A stretch of 64,000 bases of DNA from Flavobacteriales bacterium UBA2104 (GCA_002331485.1 DCYS01000001.1:21503-85502); one strand, 5' to 3'; shown: positions 27,484 through 36,123, counted from the stretch's first letter. Numbers and translations are program-made. Notes: generated by a model from the letters alone, not told the origin.

Positions 27484-29501
27484 TACTTAAGAATTTTATA
27501 TTCCGTTCTACGATTCTCTTGATGTGCTTTTTCTTTTGCCTCTTCGCTTTCCAAAGCAGCTATCTCCTCATCAGTATTGATCGGTTTTGTTTCACCATAT
27601 CCTTTGTGTTCCAACCTGGATGCGTCTATTCCCTTTTCTACCAGGTAATCATAAACGGCTTTTGCACGATCTTTAGAAAGTTGCATATTCGCTTCATCAT
27701 CACCACGAGTATCTGTATGTCCAGCAACTTCAATTCGAATATCCTTATTTTCCTTTAAGAAGTTGTAAAGTTTGTTCAATTCAACATATGATTCTTTCCT
27801 CAACGTTGATTTACTCAAATCGAAGAATACATTTGCTAAAAGAATTGGCTGATCATCCGTTAGTGGGATCATTGGTACATCCATATGAATCGGTTTATCA
27901 GCGTTTGCTTTCATATTGAAGTTCTTAGAGAAAAATGAATAGCCCGGGAATGATACATTAAGTGCATAATCCTTGCCCGTTGGCAAAGCCACCATGAATT
28001 CACCTGAAACTGGATCAGCAGAAGATTGAACAACTTGCTTACCCGTTGATAGGTCGATCAATTCAAATTTTCCTTCTAATGGTTTCTTTGAGATCGCATC
28101 ATAAACCAACCCTTCAAAATGAGTTGTTTTAACAGGACGAAACTTCTCAGGCAAGATAAAATAGTAAATATCTAGATCTCCATATCCGCCAGGTCGGTCT
28201 GAAGCAAAAAAAGCAACTTCGCCATCTGGCCCTACCAGTAGAGAGTTTTCGTTGTTTTCTGTATTAATTGGATACCCTAGATTAACAGGGTCACTCCAAT
28301 TACCAAGAGGATCTTTTCTAGTCATATAAATATCAGTTCCTCCCATTCCAACATGACCATTGGATGCAAAATACAATGTCTGACCATCTGGGTGGATCAA
28401 TACGGAAGTTTCTTCTCTTCTTGTGTTTACATTCATTGGCAGTGGCACTGGTTCTCCCCAACTTCCATCAGCTTGTTTTGTACTCACGAAAATGTCGCTA
28501 CGCTTGGTTCCTCTTCGTCCAACTCTTCGAATAAAATAAAGTGATTTTCCATCCGCAGACAAAGAAGGTTGAGTCTCCCATGTAAAGGTATTAACTGAAC
28601 CAGGTAAATTAACAGGATCTACCCACTGTTTTCCAAGTCGCTTAGTTATAAACAGGTCACAACTACCTTTTCCATCTCTACCCTTTCCATAATCTATTCC
28701 ACTCGAACCCGAACACGCGACAAAAACTAATGTTCTACCATCCGCCGATATAGTAGGAGCTCCCTCATTTTTATCTGTATTAATGTTACTTGGCATTGGT
28801 ACTGCTTTCATCCAAATATTCTTCTCGCTCAATTGTGAAACGAAGAAATCCTCTTGTCCTCTAGCCATTCCATTATTATTCGGTAGCTCCCTTGTAAATA
28901 GCATTGTTTGGCCATCTACAGTTAATGTAGGGAAATACTCAGGATGTTCAGTATTAATACCTGGCCCAATATTTACGGGATCAATATTCGATGGATCTTT
29001 TAGTGCTTCTTTGGCAAAAATCGCATTTTCCTTTAGGGTTGATGCAGCTTCTCTAACTTGATCAGAGATGCCTCTATCGTTGCTGTTCAGGACCATATCA
29101 AAATATTTGATCGCATCCTCATATTCTTTGTTTCTCATTTGAAGATCGCCGATATCCACAAACAAAAGTCCATTCAAATTCTCTGAAGGTCGGATTTCCA
29201 GAGCCTTCTTAAAATGATATACAGCTTCCTTACTTTTTCCACTTCTACGGTAAAAATCACCGATCAACTGATGTGCCTCTACGAATTCATCATCTTTATC
29301 TAAAGCTTTCTTCAACAATTCAATCCCCGACTCATAGTCAGGACGACCTGTTTGCATATTGATATTCTCTCTAGGAGCATCAATAGCTTCTTCGTACAAT
29401 TTGATTGCTTTCTTTTTCTTGGTTGAATAGCGCATCTGAGCAGTTGCACAACCGTTCAACAAAATAAAAAAGGGAATTAAGATCAACAGTATTCTAGTCA
29501 T
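27483..29501 (-). CDS. OmpA/PD40/TPR lipoprotein
   Basis: A 672-residue lipoprotein: lipobox LLNGC near residue 18, TPR repeats at about 55-165 (AHQLIGDFYRRSGKSKEAVYHFKKALEIRP), PD40 repeats at about 180-430 (TISADGRTLVFVACSG, SLSADGKSLYFIRR, LIHPDGQTLYFASNGHVGMGGTDIY), a carboxypeptidase-regulatory-like domain, and a C-terminal OmpA peptidoglycan-binding domain (AGHTDTRGDDEANMQLSKDRAKAVYDYLVEKGI). This architecture matches PorE-type cell-wall anchors of the T9SS, but the protein also resembles the operon paralogue at 8.6-10.7 kb, so PorE identity is not claimed. It lies 4 bp after queE. Confidence 0.87.
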   Translation of the reverse strand: MTRILLILIPFFILLNGCATAQMRYSTKKKKAIKLYEEAIDAPRENINMQTGRPDYESGIELLKKALDKDDEFVEAHQLIGDFYRRSGKSKEAVYHFKKALEIRPSENLNGLLFVDIGDLQMRNKEYEDAIKYFDMVLNSNDRGISDQVREAASTLKENAIFAKEALKDPSNIDPVNIGPGINTEHPEYFPTLTVDGQTMLFTRELPNNNGMARGQEDFFVSQLSEKNIWMKAVPMPSNINTDKNEGAPTISADGRTLVFVACSGSSGIDYGKGRDGKGSCDLFITKRLGKQWVDPVNLPGSVNTFTWETQPSLSADGKSLYFIRRVGRRGTKRSDIFVSTKQADGSWGEPVPLPMNVNTRREETSVLIHPDGQTLYFASNGHVGMGGTDIYMTRKDPLGNWSDPVNLGYPINTENNENSLLVGPDGEVAFFASDRPGGYGDLDIYYFILPEKFRPVKTTHFEGLVYDAISKKPLEGKFELIDLSTGKQVVQSSADPVSGEFMVALPTGKDYALNVSFPGYSFFSKNFNMKANADKPIHMDVPMIPLTDDQPILLANVFFDLSKSTLRKESYVELNKLYNFLKENKDIRIEVAGHTDTRGDDEANMQLSKDRAKAVYDYLVEKGIDASRLEHKGYGETKPINTDEEIAALESEEAKEKAHQENRRTEYKILK

Positions 29502-29505
29502 ATTA

Positions 29506-30129
29506 CTAAGGTATGTTCATGTATTTATGTGTTTGTAAAGAAATACTCCATTTCGGATTTTTCTTGACATACTCTATAATCAATGGCAAAATCTGTGCCT
29601 GCTTCGACCATTCCGGTTGTAAATACAATTTACACGCTGAATTTACTTTTTCGGCATGCGATTCTGCCCATTCGAAATCACTTTTATGAAAGATAACGAT
29701 TTTAAGCTCATCCGCTCGTTCATAGGCTTCATTTATGGGAGCTTTAAATTTTTTAGGTGAAAAACAATACCAATCTACATCACCTGAGAGTTCGTAACAT
29801 CCCGATGTCTCAATTGCCACTTCTTTATTATTCGACTTTAAACCCTCTACCAAAGAAGATAGATCGTACATTGCCGGCTCACCACCCGTCAACACAACAA
29901 AATCAGTATTGCTTTGCTCAACTTCATTCAAAAGTTCATCAAGATTCGAGTCAGGATGTTTATCAGCTTCCCAACTCTCCTTTACATCACACCAAACACA
30001 ACCAACATCACAACCTCCTGTTCGAATGAAGTATGCCGGTCTTCCTGAATGATGACCTTCTCCCTGAATCGTATAAAATGATTCCATCACAGGCCATGAA
30101 GTACGTGCTTCTTTTGATTTTACTTCCAT
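29506..30129 (-). CDS. queE: 7-carboxy-7-deazaguanine synthase (QueE)
   Basis: A 207-residue radical-SAM enzyme that forms 7-carboxy-7-deazaguanine in queuosine synthesis. The iron-sulfur motif is CDVGCVWC (CxxxCxxC), preceded by the substrate-binding ESFYTIQGEGHHSGRPAYFIRTGGC. TGGEPAM and IETSGCYEL are further family motifs. I choose the ATG at 30127-30129 (MEVKSKEA); an in-frame ATG at 30153 exists but a perfect minus-7 box lies between the two. It heads a four-gene unit. Confidence 0.93.
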   Translation of the reverse strand: MEVKSKEARTSWPVMESFYTIQGEGHHSGRPAYFIRTGGCDVGCVWCDVKESWEADKHPDSNLDELLNEVEQSNTDFVVLTGGEPAMYDLSSLVEGLKSNNKEVAIETSGCYELSGDVDWYCFSPKKFKAPINEAYERADELKIVIFHKSDFEWAESHAEKVNSACKLYLQPEWSKQAQILPLIIEYVKKNPKWSISLQTHKYMNIP

Positions 30130-30134
30130 TACCT

Positions 30135-30142
30135 CAAAGGTA
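30135..30142 (-). promoter_or_regulatory. minus-7 box immediately before the queE start
   Basis: The minus strand reads TACCTTTG (perfect TAnnTTTG), five bases before the ATG at 30129. It implies an almost leaderless transcript and excludes the longer reading frame. No minus-33 TTG is evident. Confidence 0.4.
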
Positions 30143-30243
30143 ATGAAAAGCATTTAAGATAACTTTGATTTGGAACTGGAATGTGAGTGGCTGGAACTAA
30201 GGAAAATCCAATAAGATATTTTCTGACAAATGATAAGTTGTAA

Positions 30244-30600
30244 TTAATTCATCAAAGTCTGGTACCAATTCTTTTTCAATCTGTGGTACTCTTTCGTAAA
30301 CTCATTAAGATGTTTTTGAGCATCTACTTCATTGGATTGATTTCTCTCATGCAACGATTCGTATACTTTATTGATAAGAGAAATAATGTTGGATCCCAGT
30401 AGAAATTGACTTGTTTTGGGATTGACTTGATACGTTTGATAAACCTCATCTATTCTTTCTTTCTCTGCGATTCTTTCCAAACTATGAGGTTCATTTCTAG
30501 TGATCCGCTCGTAATAAGGCAACAATTTAGCACTCAACTCCACGAAGTGACGCATCACATAAACCGCTTTATTTAATGACTTAATATTGTTCGACTTCAT
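30244..30600 (-). CDS. hypothetical helical protein
   Basis: A 118-residue protein that I do not recognise. It has no signal peptide or membrane helix and is rich in charged residues and predicted helix (YVMRHFVELSAKLLPYYERITRN, LNEFTKEYHRLKKNWYQTL), suggesting a small soluble helical bundle. It stands alone, 114 bp upstream of queE in the same direction and divergent from feoA. Confidence 0.55.
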   Translation of the reverse strand: MKSNNIKSLNKAVYVMRHFVELSAKLLPYYERITRNEPHSLERIAEKERIDEVYQTYQVNPKTSQFLLGSNIISLINKVYESLHERNQSNEVDAQKHLNEFTKEYHRLKKNWYQTLMN

Positions 30601-30694
30601 CTCTCAAGCTTTACTACATAGACGCATTGATGAATGAGATGGTTGGTTTTTGGCGCACTTATTTGGATTAATTATAAATACCACAAACAGGGTA

Positions 30695-30725
30695 TTGCTA
30701 AAATTAATATCCCATTATACTTTTG
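30695..30725 (+). promoter_or_regulatory. promoter of feoA
   Basis: TTG (30695-30697), 20-bp spacer, TACTTTTG (30718-30725), both elements matching consensus. The ATG at 30734 follows after eight bases, so the leader would be only a few nucleotides. Confidence 0.65.
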
Positions 30726-30733
30726 TTAACATT

Positions 30734-30988
30734 ATGGAAAATGTACGATTAGCGACTCTGAAAAAAGGAGAGAAGGGAATTATTACAGCCATTGAGGATT
30801 GTGCCGTAAAACAGCGATTGATCGAAATGGGAATGGTGCCTGGAACTACCTTTGAGATCAGATCTATTTCTCCTTTCGGAGATCCAATCGCTATACGTTT
30901 AAAAGATTTTGCGATTAGCTTAAGACTTAAAGACGCTGATTGTATTCAGATCAAAAAGGAATCATCTACTCGTCAAATGTCAGCTTAA
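30734..30988 (+). CDS. feoA: FeoA-domain protein, stand-alone
   Basis: An 84-residue SH3-like FeoA protein (LATLKKGEKGIITAIEDCAVKQRLIEMGMVPGTTFEIRSISPFGDPIAIRLKDFAISLRLKDADCIQI). FeoA normally works with the ferrous-iron GTPase transporter FeoB. No feoB is adjacent here: the next gene is convergent and starts its 3' end one base away. The start is the ATG at 30734 because the promoter lies between it and the upstream in-frame start at 30650. Confidence 0.85.
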   Translation: MENVRLATLKKGEKGIITAIEDCAVKQRLIEMGMVPGTTFEIRSISPFGDPIAIRLKDFAISLRLKDADCIQIKKESSTRQMSA

Positions 30989-30989
30989 T

Positions 30990-31646
30990 TTACTCAGCAC
31001 TATAATCTGAGAATGTTTGATCATCTGCATAGTAGTATACTCTTACCGTTGCAGTATCATTAAGAAAATCAATTTTACCAACTTCAAATCGATTTAACTT
31101 AAGGCCAGTTCTTTCCTCTAAATCTTCCTTCATCTCATTGTAATGTTCAGGCTTAATTAAGTCGATCTTCTCGTAAATAATAGTTTTCCTTGTTTCATGC
31201 TTCAATAACCAAACGTACTCTAAAGCACCTGTAAGCAGGATCACAGCACCATTTAACATCAAAACTTCTGTAATACTGATCTGTTTCTTTGCAAGGGCAT
31301 TTACAACAGAAATACCGATCACAATGAATAAATAGGTCATTTCCTTGATCTCGATGGGATTGGTTCGATACCTGATAATTCCAAAGATGGCAAATAAACC
31401 AAGCCCCATTCCGATGTCAATATCCAATTTCTTTAATGCAAAACATAGGAAAAATGTGATAAGACCTATGAGAAAATAAGTGAACAGGTAATCTTTTCGC
31501 TTCGTCTTTGGATAATATATGAATCTTATGATTATTGTCGTAAACAGAAGATTAATTATCAATCGATACAAAAGGGTGTAAACATCCTTATTGAAGAGTT
31601 GAAGATCTAATAGTTCTACGATACTTTTACTTGACTCAAGAAGCAT
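30990..31646 (-). CDS. DUF4956 membrane protein
   Basis: A 218-residue protein with about four to five transmembrane helices in the first 150 residues (YRLIINLLFTTIIIRFIYYP, FTYFLIGLITFFLCFAL, GMGLGLFAIFGIIRYRTNPIEIKEMTYLFIVIGISVVNAL, VLMLNGAVILLTGALEYVWLL) and a cytoplasmic C-terminal domain. The GLFAIFGIIRYRTNPI segment is typical of DUF4956. Members sit next to VTC-domain polyphosphate polymerases, as here; the start overlaps the upstream VTC gene by 11 bp. Biochemical role unknown, presumably membrane partner of the polymerase. Confidence 0.82.
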   Translation of the reverse strand: MLLESSKSIVELLDLQLFNKDVYTLLYRLIINLLFTTIIIRFIYYPKTKRKDYLFTYFLIGLITFFLCFALKKLDIDIGMGLGLFAIFGIIRYRTNPIEIKEMTYLFIVIGISVVNALAKKQISITEVLMLNGAVILLTGALEYVWLLKHETRKTIIYEKIDLIKPEHYNEMKEDLEERTGLKLNRFEVGKIDFLNDTATVRVYYYADDQTFSDYSAE

Positions 31647-32397
31647 TATTTATATTATTTATCGTTCTTACTTTTTTCTTAAAGCGATTATATTTCAAGC
31701 CCTCCTCTCCTCTTACTTCCAAAAGACCAATACAATACTTACTGATCGAAAATGGTCTGATCAATTGTGATTTCATCAATCTATAAAAGGAAGATGACCG
31801 ATTGATCTTCTTTTGCTTGAGCTCCGCAATAGCTAAATTAGCAAACTTTTTCTTTTTCTCTTCCCATCTGTATTCCAGTCCAATATCAATCGTAACACGT
31901 TCATTTGAGCGTTCATCAACTAATGTGATCCTTTCATATGTATTCCATAAAGATGGAGTAAGATCAGGATTTTCTAAATAATTATCGAGAAAAACCTCCG
32001 AATTATCGCTTAACTCATATTCAAAAGATGGTTTCTTTATCCTTTCTTTGACTGTTCTACCCTTACGCTTTTCTTTTACCTCCAGAAAATAATCTCCAGA
32101 ATCTACATAATGACGAAATCGTGCTTTGTATCTATGATCTCTTTTATTGTGATGGTCAAGGTAAAATGAATACGAGTTATCATCTAGATATAGGCTCTCA
32201 TAAGTCATCATGCGCTTATTGTTGATCTCCAAAACTTGATATGTATCTCGTAAATTTGACAAGAGTTCGGGAAGTAAGCCCAAATGAAAAACAAACTTGG
32301 TATCGACACGATTCATGAGTCGTGAACCAGAAACATCTTCTAAGTCAATAGGCTCGAAACGCTCTAGTTCCTTTCGAATGTCAAGAATGTTATTCAT
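31636..32397 (-). CDS. VTC-domain polyphosphate polymerase-like protein
   Basis: A 253-residue protein with the tunnel-fold VTC domain known from the yeast vacuolar polyphosphate polymerase. Basic and acidic pairs that line the tunnel are visible: RVDTKFVF, YKARFRHY, DYFLEVKEKRKGR, RVTIDIGLEYRW, IAELKQKK and SISKYCIGLL. It may make polyphosphate from ATP. The ATG at 32395-32397 is preferred; a TTG codon directly before it also keeps the frame. It is followed by the overlapping DUF4956 gene. Confidence 0.82.
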   Translation of the reverse strand: MNNILDIRKELERFEPIDLEDVSGSRLMNRVDTKFVFHLGLLPELLSNLRDTYQVLEINNKRMMTYESLYLDDNSYSFYLDHHNKRDHRYKARFRHYVDSGDYFLEVKEKRKGRTVKERIKKPSFEYELSDNSEVFLDNYLENPDLTPSLWNTYERITLVDERSNERVTIDIGLEYRWEEKKKKFANLAIAELKQKKINRSSSFYRLMKSQLIRPFSISKYCIGLLEVRGEEGLKYNRFKKKVRTINNINNAS

Positions 32398-32544
32398 CAA
32401 ATTTGGTCTTCTAACTTATGATCGTATTCAAGCACAATATAGAAATATTCAAGGGTATAGCACACAATAATTGCGCTATACTGTTATATTCGTAAATGCT
32501 CAATTTCAAAAAATTGCGCGATTTGAACACATGAGTATAGATTT

Positions 32545-33021
32545 ATGGAGAGAGAAATAAAGTTTAGTTACAAATATTTTAACTCGATCAACGACGCTCC
32601 TGAGGAGTATCGTTCAATATTATCAGAGGCTAGAAATGCCCAAAGTAAGGCGTATGCCCCTTATTCAAAATTCAAAGTAGGAAGCGCTCTTCAACTTGAA
32701 AGCGGAAAGATCATACATGGAAGTAATCAAGAAAACATGGCTTATCCTGATGGGTTGTGCGCGGAAAGAACAGCTCTTTTTGCTTATGGTGCGAACCATT
32801 CTGATGAAAAGATCATACGAATAGGAATAGTGGGTGACGGTGACCTATTAAATGAAAAAAGTATCCTCTCCCCTTGTGGTAGCTGCAGACAAGTTATGGC
32901 TGAGTTTACACTTAGACAGGATAAAGAATTTGAAATTGTAATGTTAAATGGTGACGGTTCTGTTATCTCTGTTCCTGGGATCTCAGAATTACTACCGTTA
33001 ACATTTGGTACTAAACACTAG
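32545..33021 (+). CDS. cdd: cytidine deaminase
   Basis: A 158-residue zinc-dependent deaminase converting cytidine and deoxycytidine to uridines. The zinc site is Cys72 with catalytic Glu74 (LCAERTALFAYG) and Cys111/Cys114 (SPCGSCRQVMAEF), the three-cysteine pattern of the small tetrameric enzymes. Substrate-binding SKFKVGSAL is present. It is a single gene between divergent VTC and the pdhA operon. Confidence 0.95.
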   Translation: MEREIKFSYKYFNSINDAPEEYRSILSEARNAQSKAYAPYSKFKVGSALQLESGKIIHGSNQENMAYPDGLCAERTALFAYGANHSDEKIIRIGIVGDGDLLNEKSILSPCGSCRQVMAEFTLRQDKEFEIVMLNGDGSVISVPGISELLPLTFGTKH

Positions 33022-33071
33022 AAACTGTACTTTTCTACTGCACTTTTAAGAGGGTAAAAAAAATATAATTC

Positions 33072-33079
33072 TATATTTG
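33072..33079 (+). promoter_or_regulatory. candidate minus-7 box of pdhA
   Basis: TATATTTG exactly matches TAnnTTTG and lies 27 bp before the pdhA ATG. No TTG is found at minus-33. Confidence 0.4.
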
Positions 33080-33106
33080 TCTCACTGATTTAAACGATGA
33101 AACATA

Positions 33107-34159
33107 ATGGCAGCAAAATCGACACAAAAGCCAAAGAAAACGACACGCAAAGGGAAGAGTTCTAACAAACTGAAATTCCCTAAAGAAACGTATATCAAGT
33201 GGTATAAAGATATGCTACTCATGCGAAAGTTTGAGGAAAAGGCTGGACAGCTTTATATTCAACAAAAATTTGGTGGATTTTGTCACCTATACATTGGTCA
33301 GGAAGCAGTAGTTGCGGGAACTGTAAGTGCAACAAAGCCTACTGACATGCATATGACTGCATACAGAGATCATGCTCATCCTATTGGACTGGGAACAGAT
33401 GTTCGTAAACTCATGGCCGAGCTTTACGGGCGTCAGGAAGGTGTTTCAAAAGGAAAAGGAGGATCAATGCACTTCTTTGATAAAGAGAAGAACTTCATGG
33501 GTGGTCATGGAATTGTTGGAGCACAGATCCCAATGGGTGCAGGTGTTGCTTTTGCAGAAAAATATAAGGGGACTGATAACGTAGTTGTTGTTTCATTTGG
33601 AGATGGTGCTGCGCGTCAAGGTGCACTTCATGAAACGTTCAACATGGCTATGTTGTGGAAAGTGCCTGCGATCTTTATTGTGGAAAACAACAATTACGCA
33701 ATGGGTACTTCGGTAGAACGTACCACTAATGTGATGGACCTTTCTAAGTTGGGATCTTCTTATGAAATGCCTTCATACAGTGTTAATGGAATGTCACCTG
33801 AAGAGGTACATGATGCAGTTGAAATGGCTGTAAAAAGAGCGAGAAAAGGTGAAGGACCTACTTTATTAGATATCAGAACTTACCGTTATAAAGGTCACTC
33901 AATGTCAGATCCTCAAAAGTACAGAACCAAAGAGGAAGTAAAAGAGTACCAGCAAAAGGATCCAATTGAACACTGCTTAAAAGTGATCAAGGACAACAAA
34001 TTCCTTTCAGAAGACGAGATCAAAGAGATTCAGGATTGGGTTGCAAATGAAGTTAAAGAGGCTATTGAATTCGCTGAAAATGCGGATTATCCTAAACCCG
34101 AAGAATTGTACAAAGACGTATACATGGATGAGGACTATCCATATATCAAAGAATATTAA
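33107..34159 (+). CDS. pdhA: pyruvate dehydrogenase E1 component, alpha subunit
   Basis: A 350-residue thiamine-diphosphate enzyme subunit of the pyruvate dehydrogenase complex. The ThDP motif GDG...NN is visible as VVSFGDGAARQGALHETFNMAMLWKVPAIFIVENNNYAMGTS. The regulatory-loop region TYRYKGHSMSDPQKYRTKEE matches E1-alpha. The first 25 residues are a basic tail. It is followed after 11 bp by the E2 gene. The E1-beta gene is not in the window, a split arrangement seen in Bacteroidota. Confidence 0.95.
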   Translation: MAAKSTQKPKKTTRKGKSSNKLKFPKETYIKWYKDMLLMRKFEEKAGQLYIQQKFGGFCHLYIGQEAVVAGTVSATKPTDMHMTAYRDHAHPIGLGTDVRKLMAELYGRQEGVSKGKGGSMHFFDKEKNFMGGHGIVGAQIPMGAGVAFAEKYKGTDNVVVVSFGDGAARQGALHETFNMAMLWKVPAIFIVENNNYAMGTSVERTTNVMDLSKLGSSYEMPSYSVNGMSPEEVHDAVEMAVKRARKGEGPTLLDIRTYRYKGHSMSDPQKYRTKEEVKEYQQKDPIEHCLKVIKDNKFLSEDEIKEIQDWVANEVKEAIEFAENADYPKPEELYKDVYMDEDYPYIKEY

Positions 34160-34170
34160 AATTACAGAAA

Positions 34171-35481
34171 ATGGCAGAAGTAATTCTCATGCCCAAGTTA
34201 TCAGACACCATGACAGAAGGTGTCGTTGCAGAATGGCATAAAAAAGTTGGTGACAGTGTTGAGTCTGGTGAACTGCTCGCAGAGATCGAAACAGACAAAG
34301 CGACTATGGAGTTTGAATCGTTCTATGATGGAAAATTACTTCATATAGGTGTTGATAAAGGAGAAACTGCTCCTGTAAATGACATCCTCGCTATCATCGG
34401 TGACGATGGTGAAGATGTTGATGCGATAATTGCAGAACACCAAAAGGACAACGGTGGAGACAGCGAGGAAAAGAAAAGTGATTCAAAAGAAGAAGAACCT
34501 GAAAGTAAAAGTGCTCCTGAACCAGAGAAACAAGAAGAAAGGCCTGCAGCTAAACAATCTGAAACTCCGAAACCAGAGCCAGTTAAATCTGATTCCGGAG
34601 ATACTCAATCTAATTCAGACGGTAGAATATTCGCTTCTCCATTAGCTAAAAAATTAGCACAAGAGAAAGGAATACAACTTTCTAACGTGCAAGGAACTGG
34701 TGAAAATGGTCGTATTGTAAAGCGAGATATTGAAAACTACGTTCCATATGAAAGACCTGAAGGAAGTAATGCTCCCGTTCCTAGGGCGGCAGCAACAGAG
34801 GAGTCATATACAGATGTGAATGTTTCTCAAATGCGAAAAACGATCGCAAAACGTCTTTCAGAGAGTAAATTTACAGCTCCTCACTTCTATCTCACGATGG
34901 ATATTGACATGGACAATGCAATCGAGGCGAGAAAAGCAGTAAATGCTCAAGATGGTGTGAGAATATCGTTTAATGATATGGTCATAAAAGCATCAGCAAT
35001 TGCATTGAGAAAACATCCTGCAGTTAACAGTGCATGGTTAGGTGATAAGATCCGAAAGAATGATCACGTTCATATTGGAGTAGCAGTAGCGGTAGAAGAA
35101 GGATTACTCGTTCCTGTAGTTCGATTTGCTGATACTAAAGGAATGATGGAAATCGGTTCTGAAGTGAAAGACTATGCTCAGAAAGCAAAAGACAAAAAAT
35201 TACAGCCACAAGATTGGGAAGGTAATACATTTACGATCTCTAATCTTGGAATGTACAATATTGAAGAATTTACTGCCATCATTAATCCACCTGATAGTTG
35301 TATTATGGCAATTGGTGGTATTAAACAAGTACCTGTCGTAAAAGACGGTCAAGTTGTTCCAGGAAACGTTATGAGAGTAACATTGTCTTGTGATCACCGA
35401 GTGGTTGATGGTGTGACCGGATCTGAATTCTTGAATACTTTCAAATCTTACATGGAAAACCCAATGATGATGCTCGTTTAA
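34171..35481 (+). CDS. pdhC: dihydrolipoamide acetyltransferase (E2 of pyruvate dehydrogenase)
   Basis: A 436-residue E2 protein. One lipoyl domain at residues 1-80 carries the lipoylated Lys43 in IETDKATMEFE. An acidic, proline-rich linker (about 90-145) leads to the peripheral subunit-binding domain (FASPLAKKLAQEKGIQLSNVQGTGENGRIVKRDI) and the acetyltransferase core, whose catalytic motif is SCDHRVVDGVTGSEF. It has one lipoyl domain where many Bacteroidota E2 proteins have two. Cotranscribed with pdhA and ended by a terminator. Confidence 0.94.
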   Translation: MAEVILMPKLSDTMTEGVVAEWHKKVGDSVESGELLAEIETDKATMEFESFYDGKLLHIGVDKGETAPVNDILAIIGDDGEDVDAIIAEHQKDNGGDSEEKKSDSKEEEPESKSAPEPEKQEERPAAKQSETPKPEPVKSDSGDTQSNSDGRIFASPLAKKLAQEKGIQLSNVQGTGENGRIVKRDIENYVPYERPEGSNAPVPRAAATEESYTDVNVSQMRKTIAKRLSESKFTAPHFYLTMDIDMDNAIEARKAVNAQDGVRISFNDMVIKASAIALRKHPAVNSAWLGDKIRKNDHVHIGVAVAVEEGLLVPVVRFADTKGMMEIGSEVKDYAQKAKDKKLQPQDWEGNTFTISNLGMYNIEEFTAIINPPDSCIMAIGGIKQVPVVKDGQVVPGNVMRVTLSCDHRVVDGVTGSEFLNTFKSYMENPMMMLV

Positions 35482-35506
35482 TTAGAGCTATTCTATGATA
35501 ATAAAA

Positions 35507-35534
35507 AGAGTCGCTCATTAGTGGCTCTTTTTTT
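35507..35534 (+). terminator. rho-independent terminator of pdhA-pdhC
   Basis: AGAGTCGC (35507-35514), loop TCATTA, GTGGCTCT (35521-35528) pair with two G-T wobbles and are followed by a T-tract to 35534. Confidence 0.8.
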
Positions 35535-35547
35535 ATTAGAACCTATT

Positions 35548-36075
35548 ATGAAAGTATTTATTTTCTCCATTCTCTTATTCAACTTCTTTTCTTCAACAGC
35601 TCAGGAGATCAACTCTACTGAAGTAGAGAATCTCTACAAAGTGGATGATAAAATTTATAGGTCTGCTCAACCTGGTAAAGTTGGTTTTCAGCAACTAGAT
35701 TCTATGGGAATAAAAACAATTTTATCCTTGAGAAACCGTGTGAGCGATAAAAGACGGGTAAAAAGAACTGATCTTGATCTGGAGCGTTTGAAAATAAATA
35801 CCTGGAGAATGGATCAAAATGATATTATACGAGCACTAAAAATCATAAGGGATCAGTACTCTCCCATTTTAATCCATTGCCTGCATGGTTCAGATAGAAC
35901 AGGAGTTGTTATTGCATCGTACAGAATGGTATTTCAGAATTGGGCAAAAGAAGATGCTATAGAAGAGTTTCTCGATCCTAAGTATGGCTATCATGAAAAA
36001 TGGTTCCCCTCACTATTAGATCTCATTGAGAATCTGGATGTCAAAAAAATGAGGGATGAAGTAGGTATAAATTAA
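35548..36075 (+). CDS. exported protein-tyrosine/dual-specificity phosphatase-like protein
   Basis: A 175-residue protein with a signal peptide (KVFIFSILLFNFFSSTAQ) and a cysteine-based phosphatase fold. The catalytic loop HCLHGSDRTG fits HC-x5-R, and LYRSAQPGKVGFQQL with ILSLRNR match the family of envelope DSP-like proteins. Periplasmic or membrane-facing, substrate unknown. The true start is the ATG at 35548; an upstream in-frame GTG lies inside the pdhC terminator. Confidence 0.82.
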   Translation: MKVFIFSILLFNFFSSTAQEINSTEVENLYKVDDKIYRSAQPGKVGFQQLDSMGIKTILSLRNRVSDKRRVKRTDLDLERLKINTWRMDQNDIIRALKIIRDQYSPILIHCLHGSDRTGVVIASYRMVFQNWAKEDAIEEFLDPKYGYHEKWFPSLLDLIENLDVKKMRDEVGIN

Positions 36076-36100
36076 AAAGCCCCGTCAAAAAGACGAGGCT
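36070..36100 (-). terminator. terminator of ndk
   Basis: AGCCCCGTC (36078-36086), loop AAAAA, GACGAGGCT (36092-36100) form a stem with one mismatch. On the minus strand it is followed by TTTTT. It may also help end the converging phosphatase gene. Confidence 0.75.
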
Positions 36101-36123
36101 AAAAAATCGTTTTATCTTAATAA

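Noticed and set aside
30650..30733. Longer FeoA with an N-terminal hydrophobic extension
   Set aside because: A well-formed promoter (30695-30725) lies within the extension, so the transcript starts after it.
32461..32544. TATATTCG (32485-32492) with TTG at 32471-32473 as a cdd promoter
   Set aside because: One mismatch in the box and a spacer of only 11 bp.
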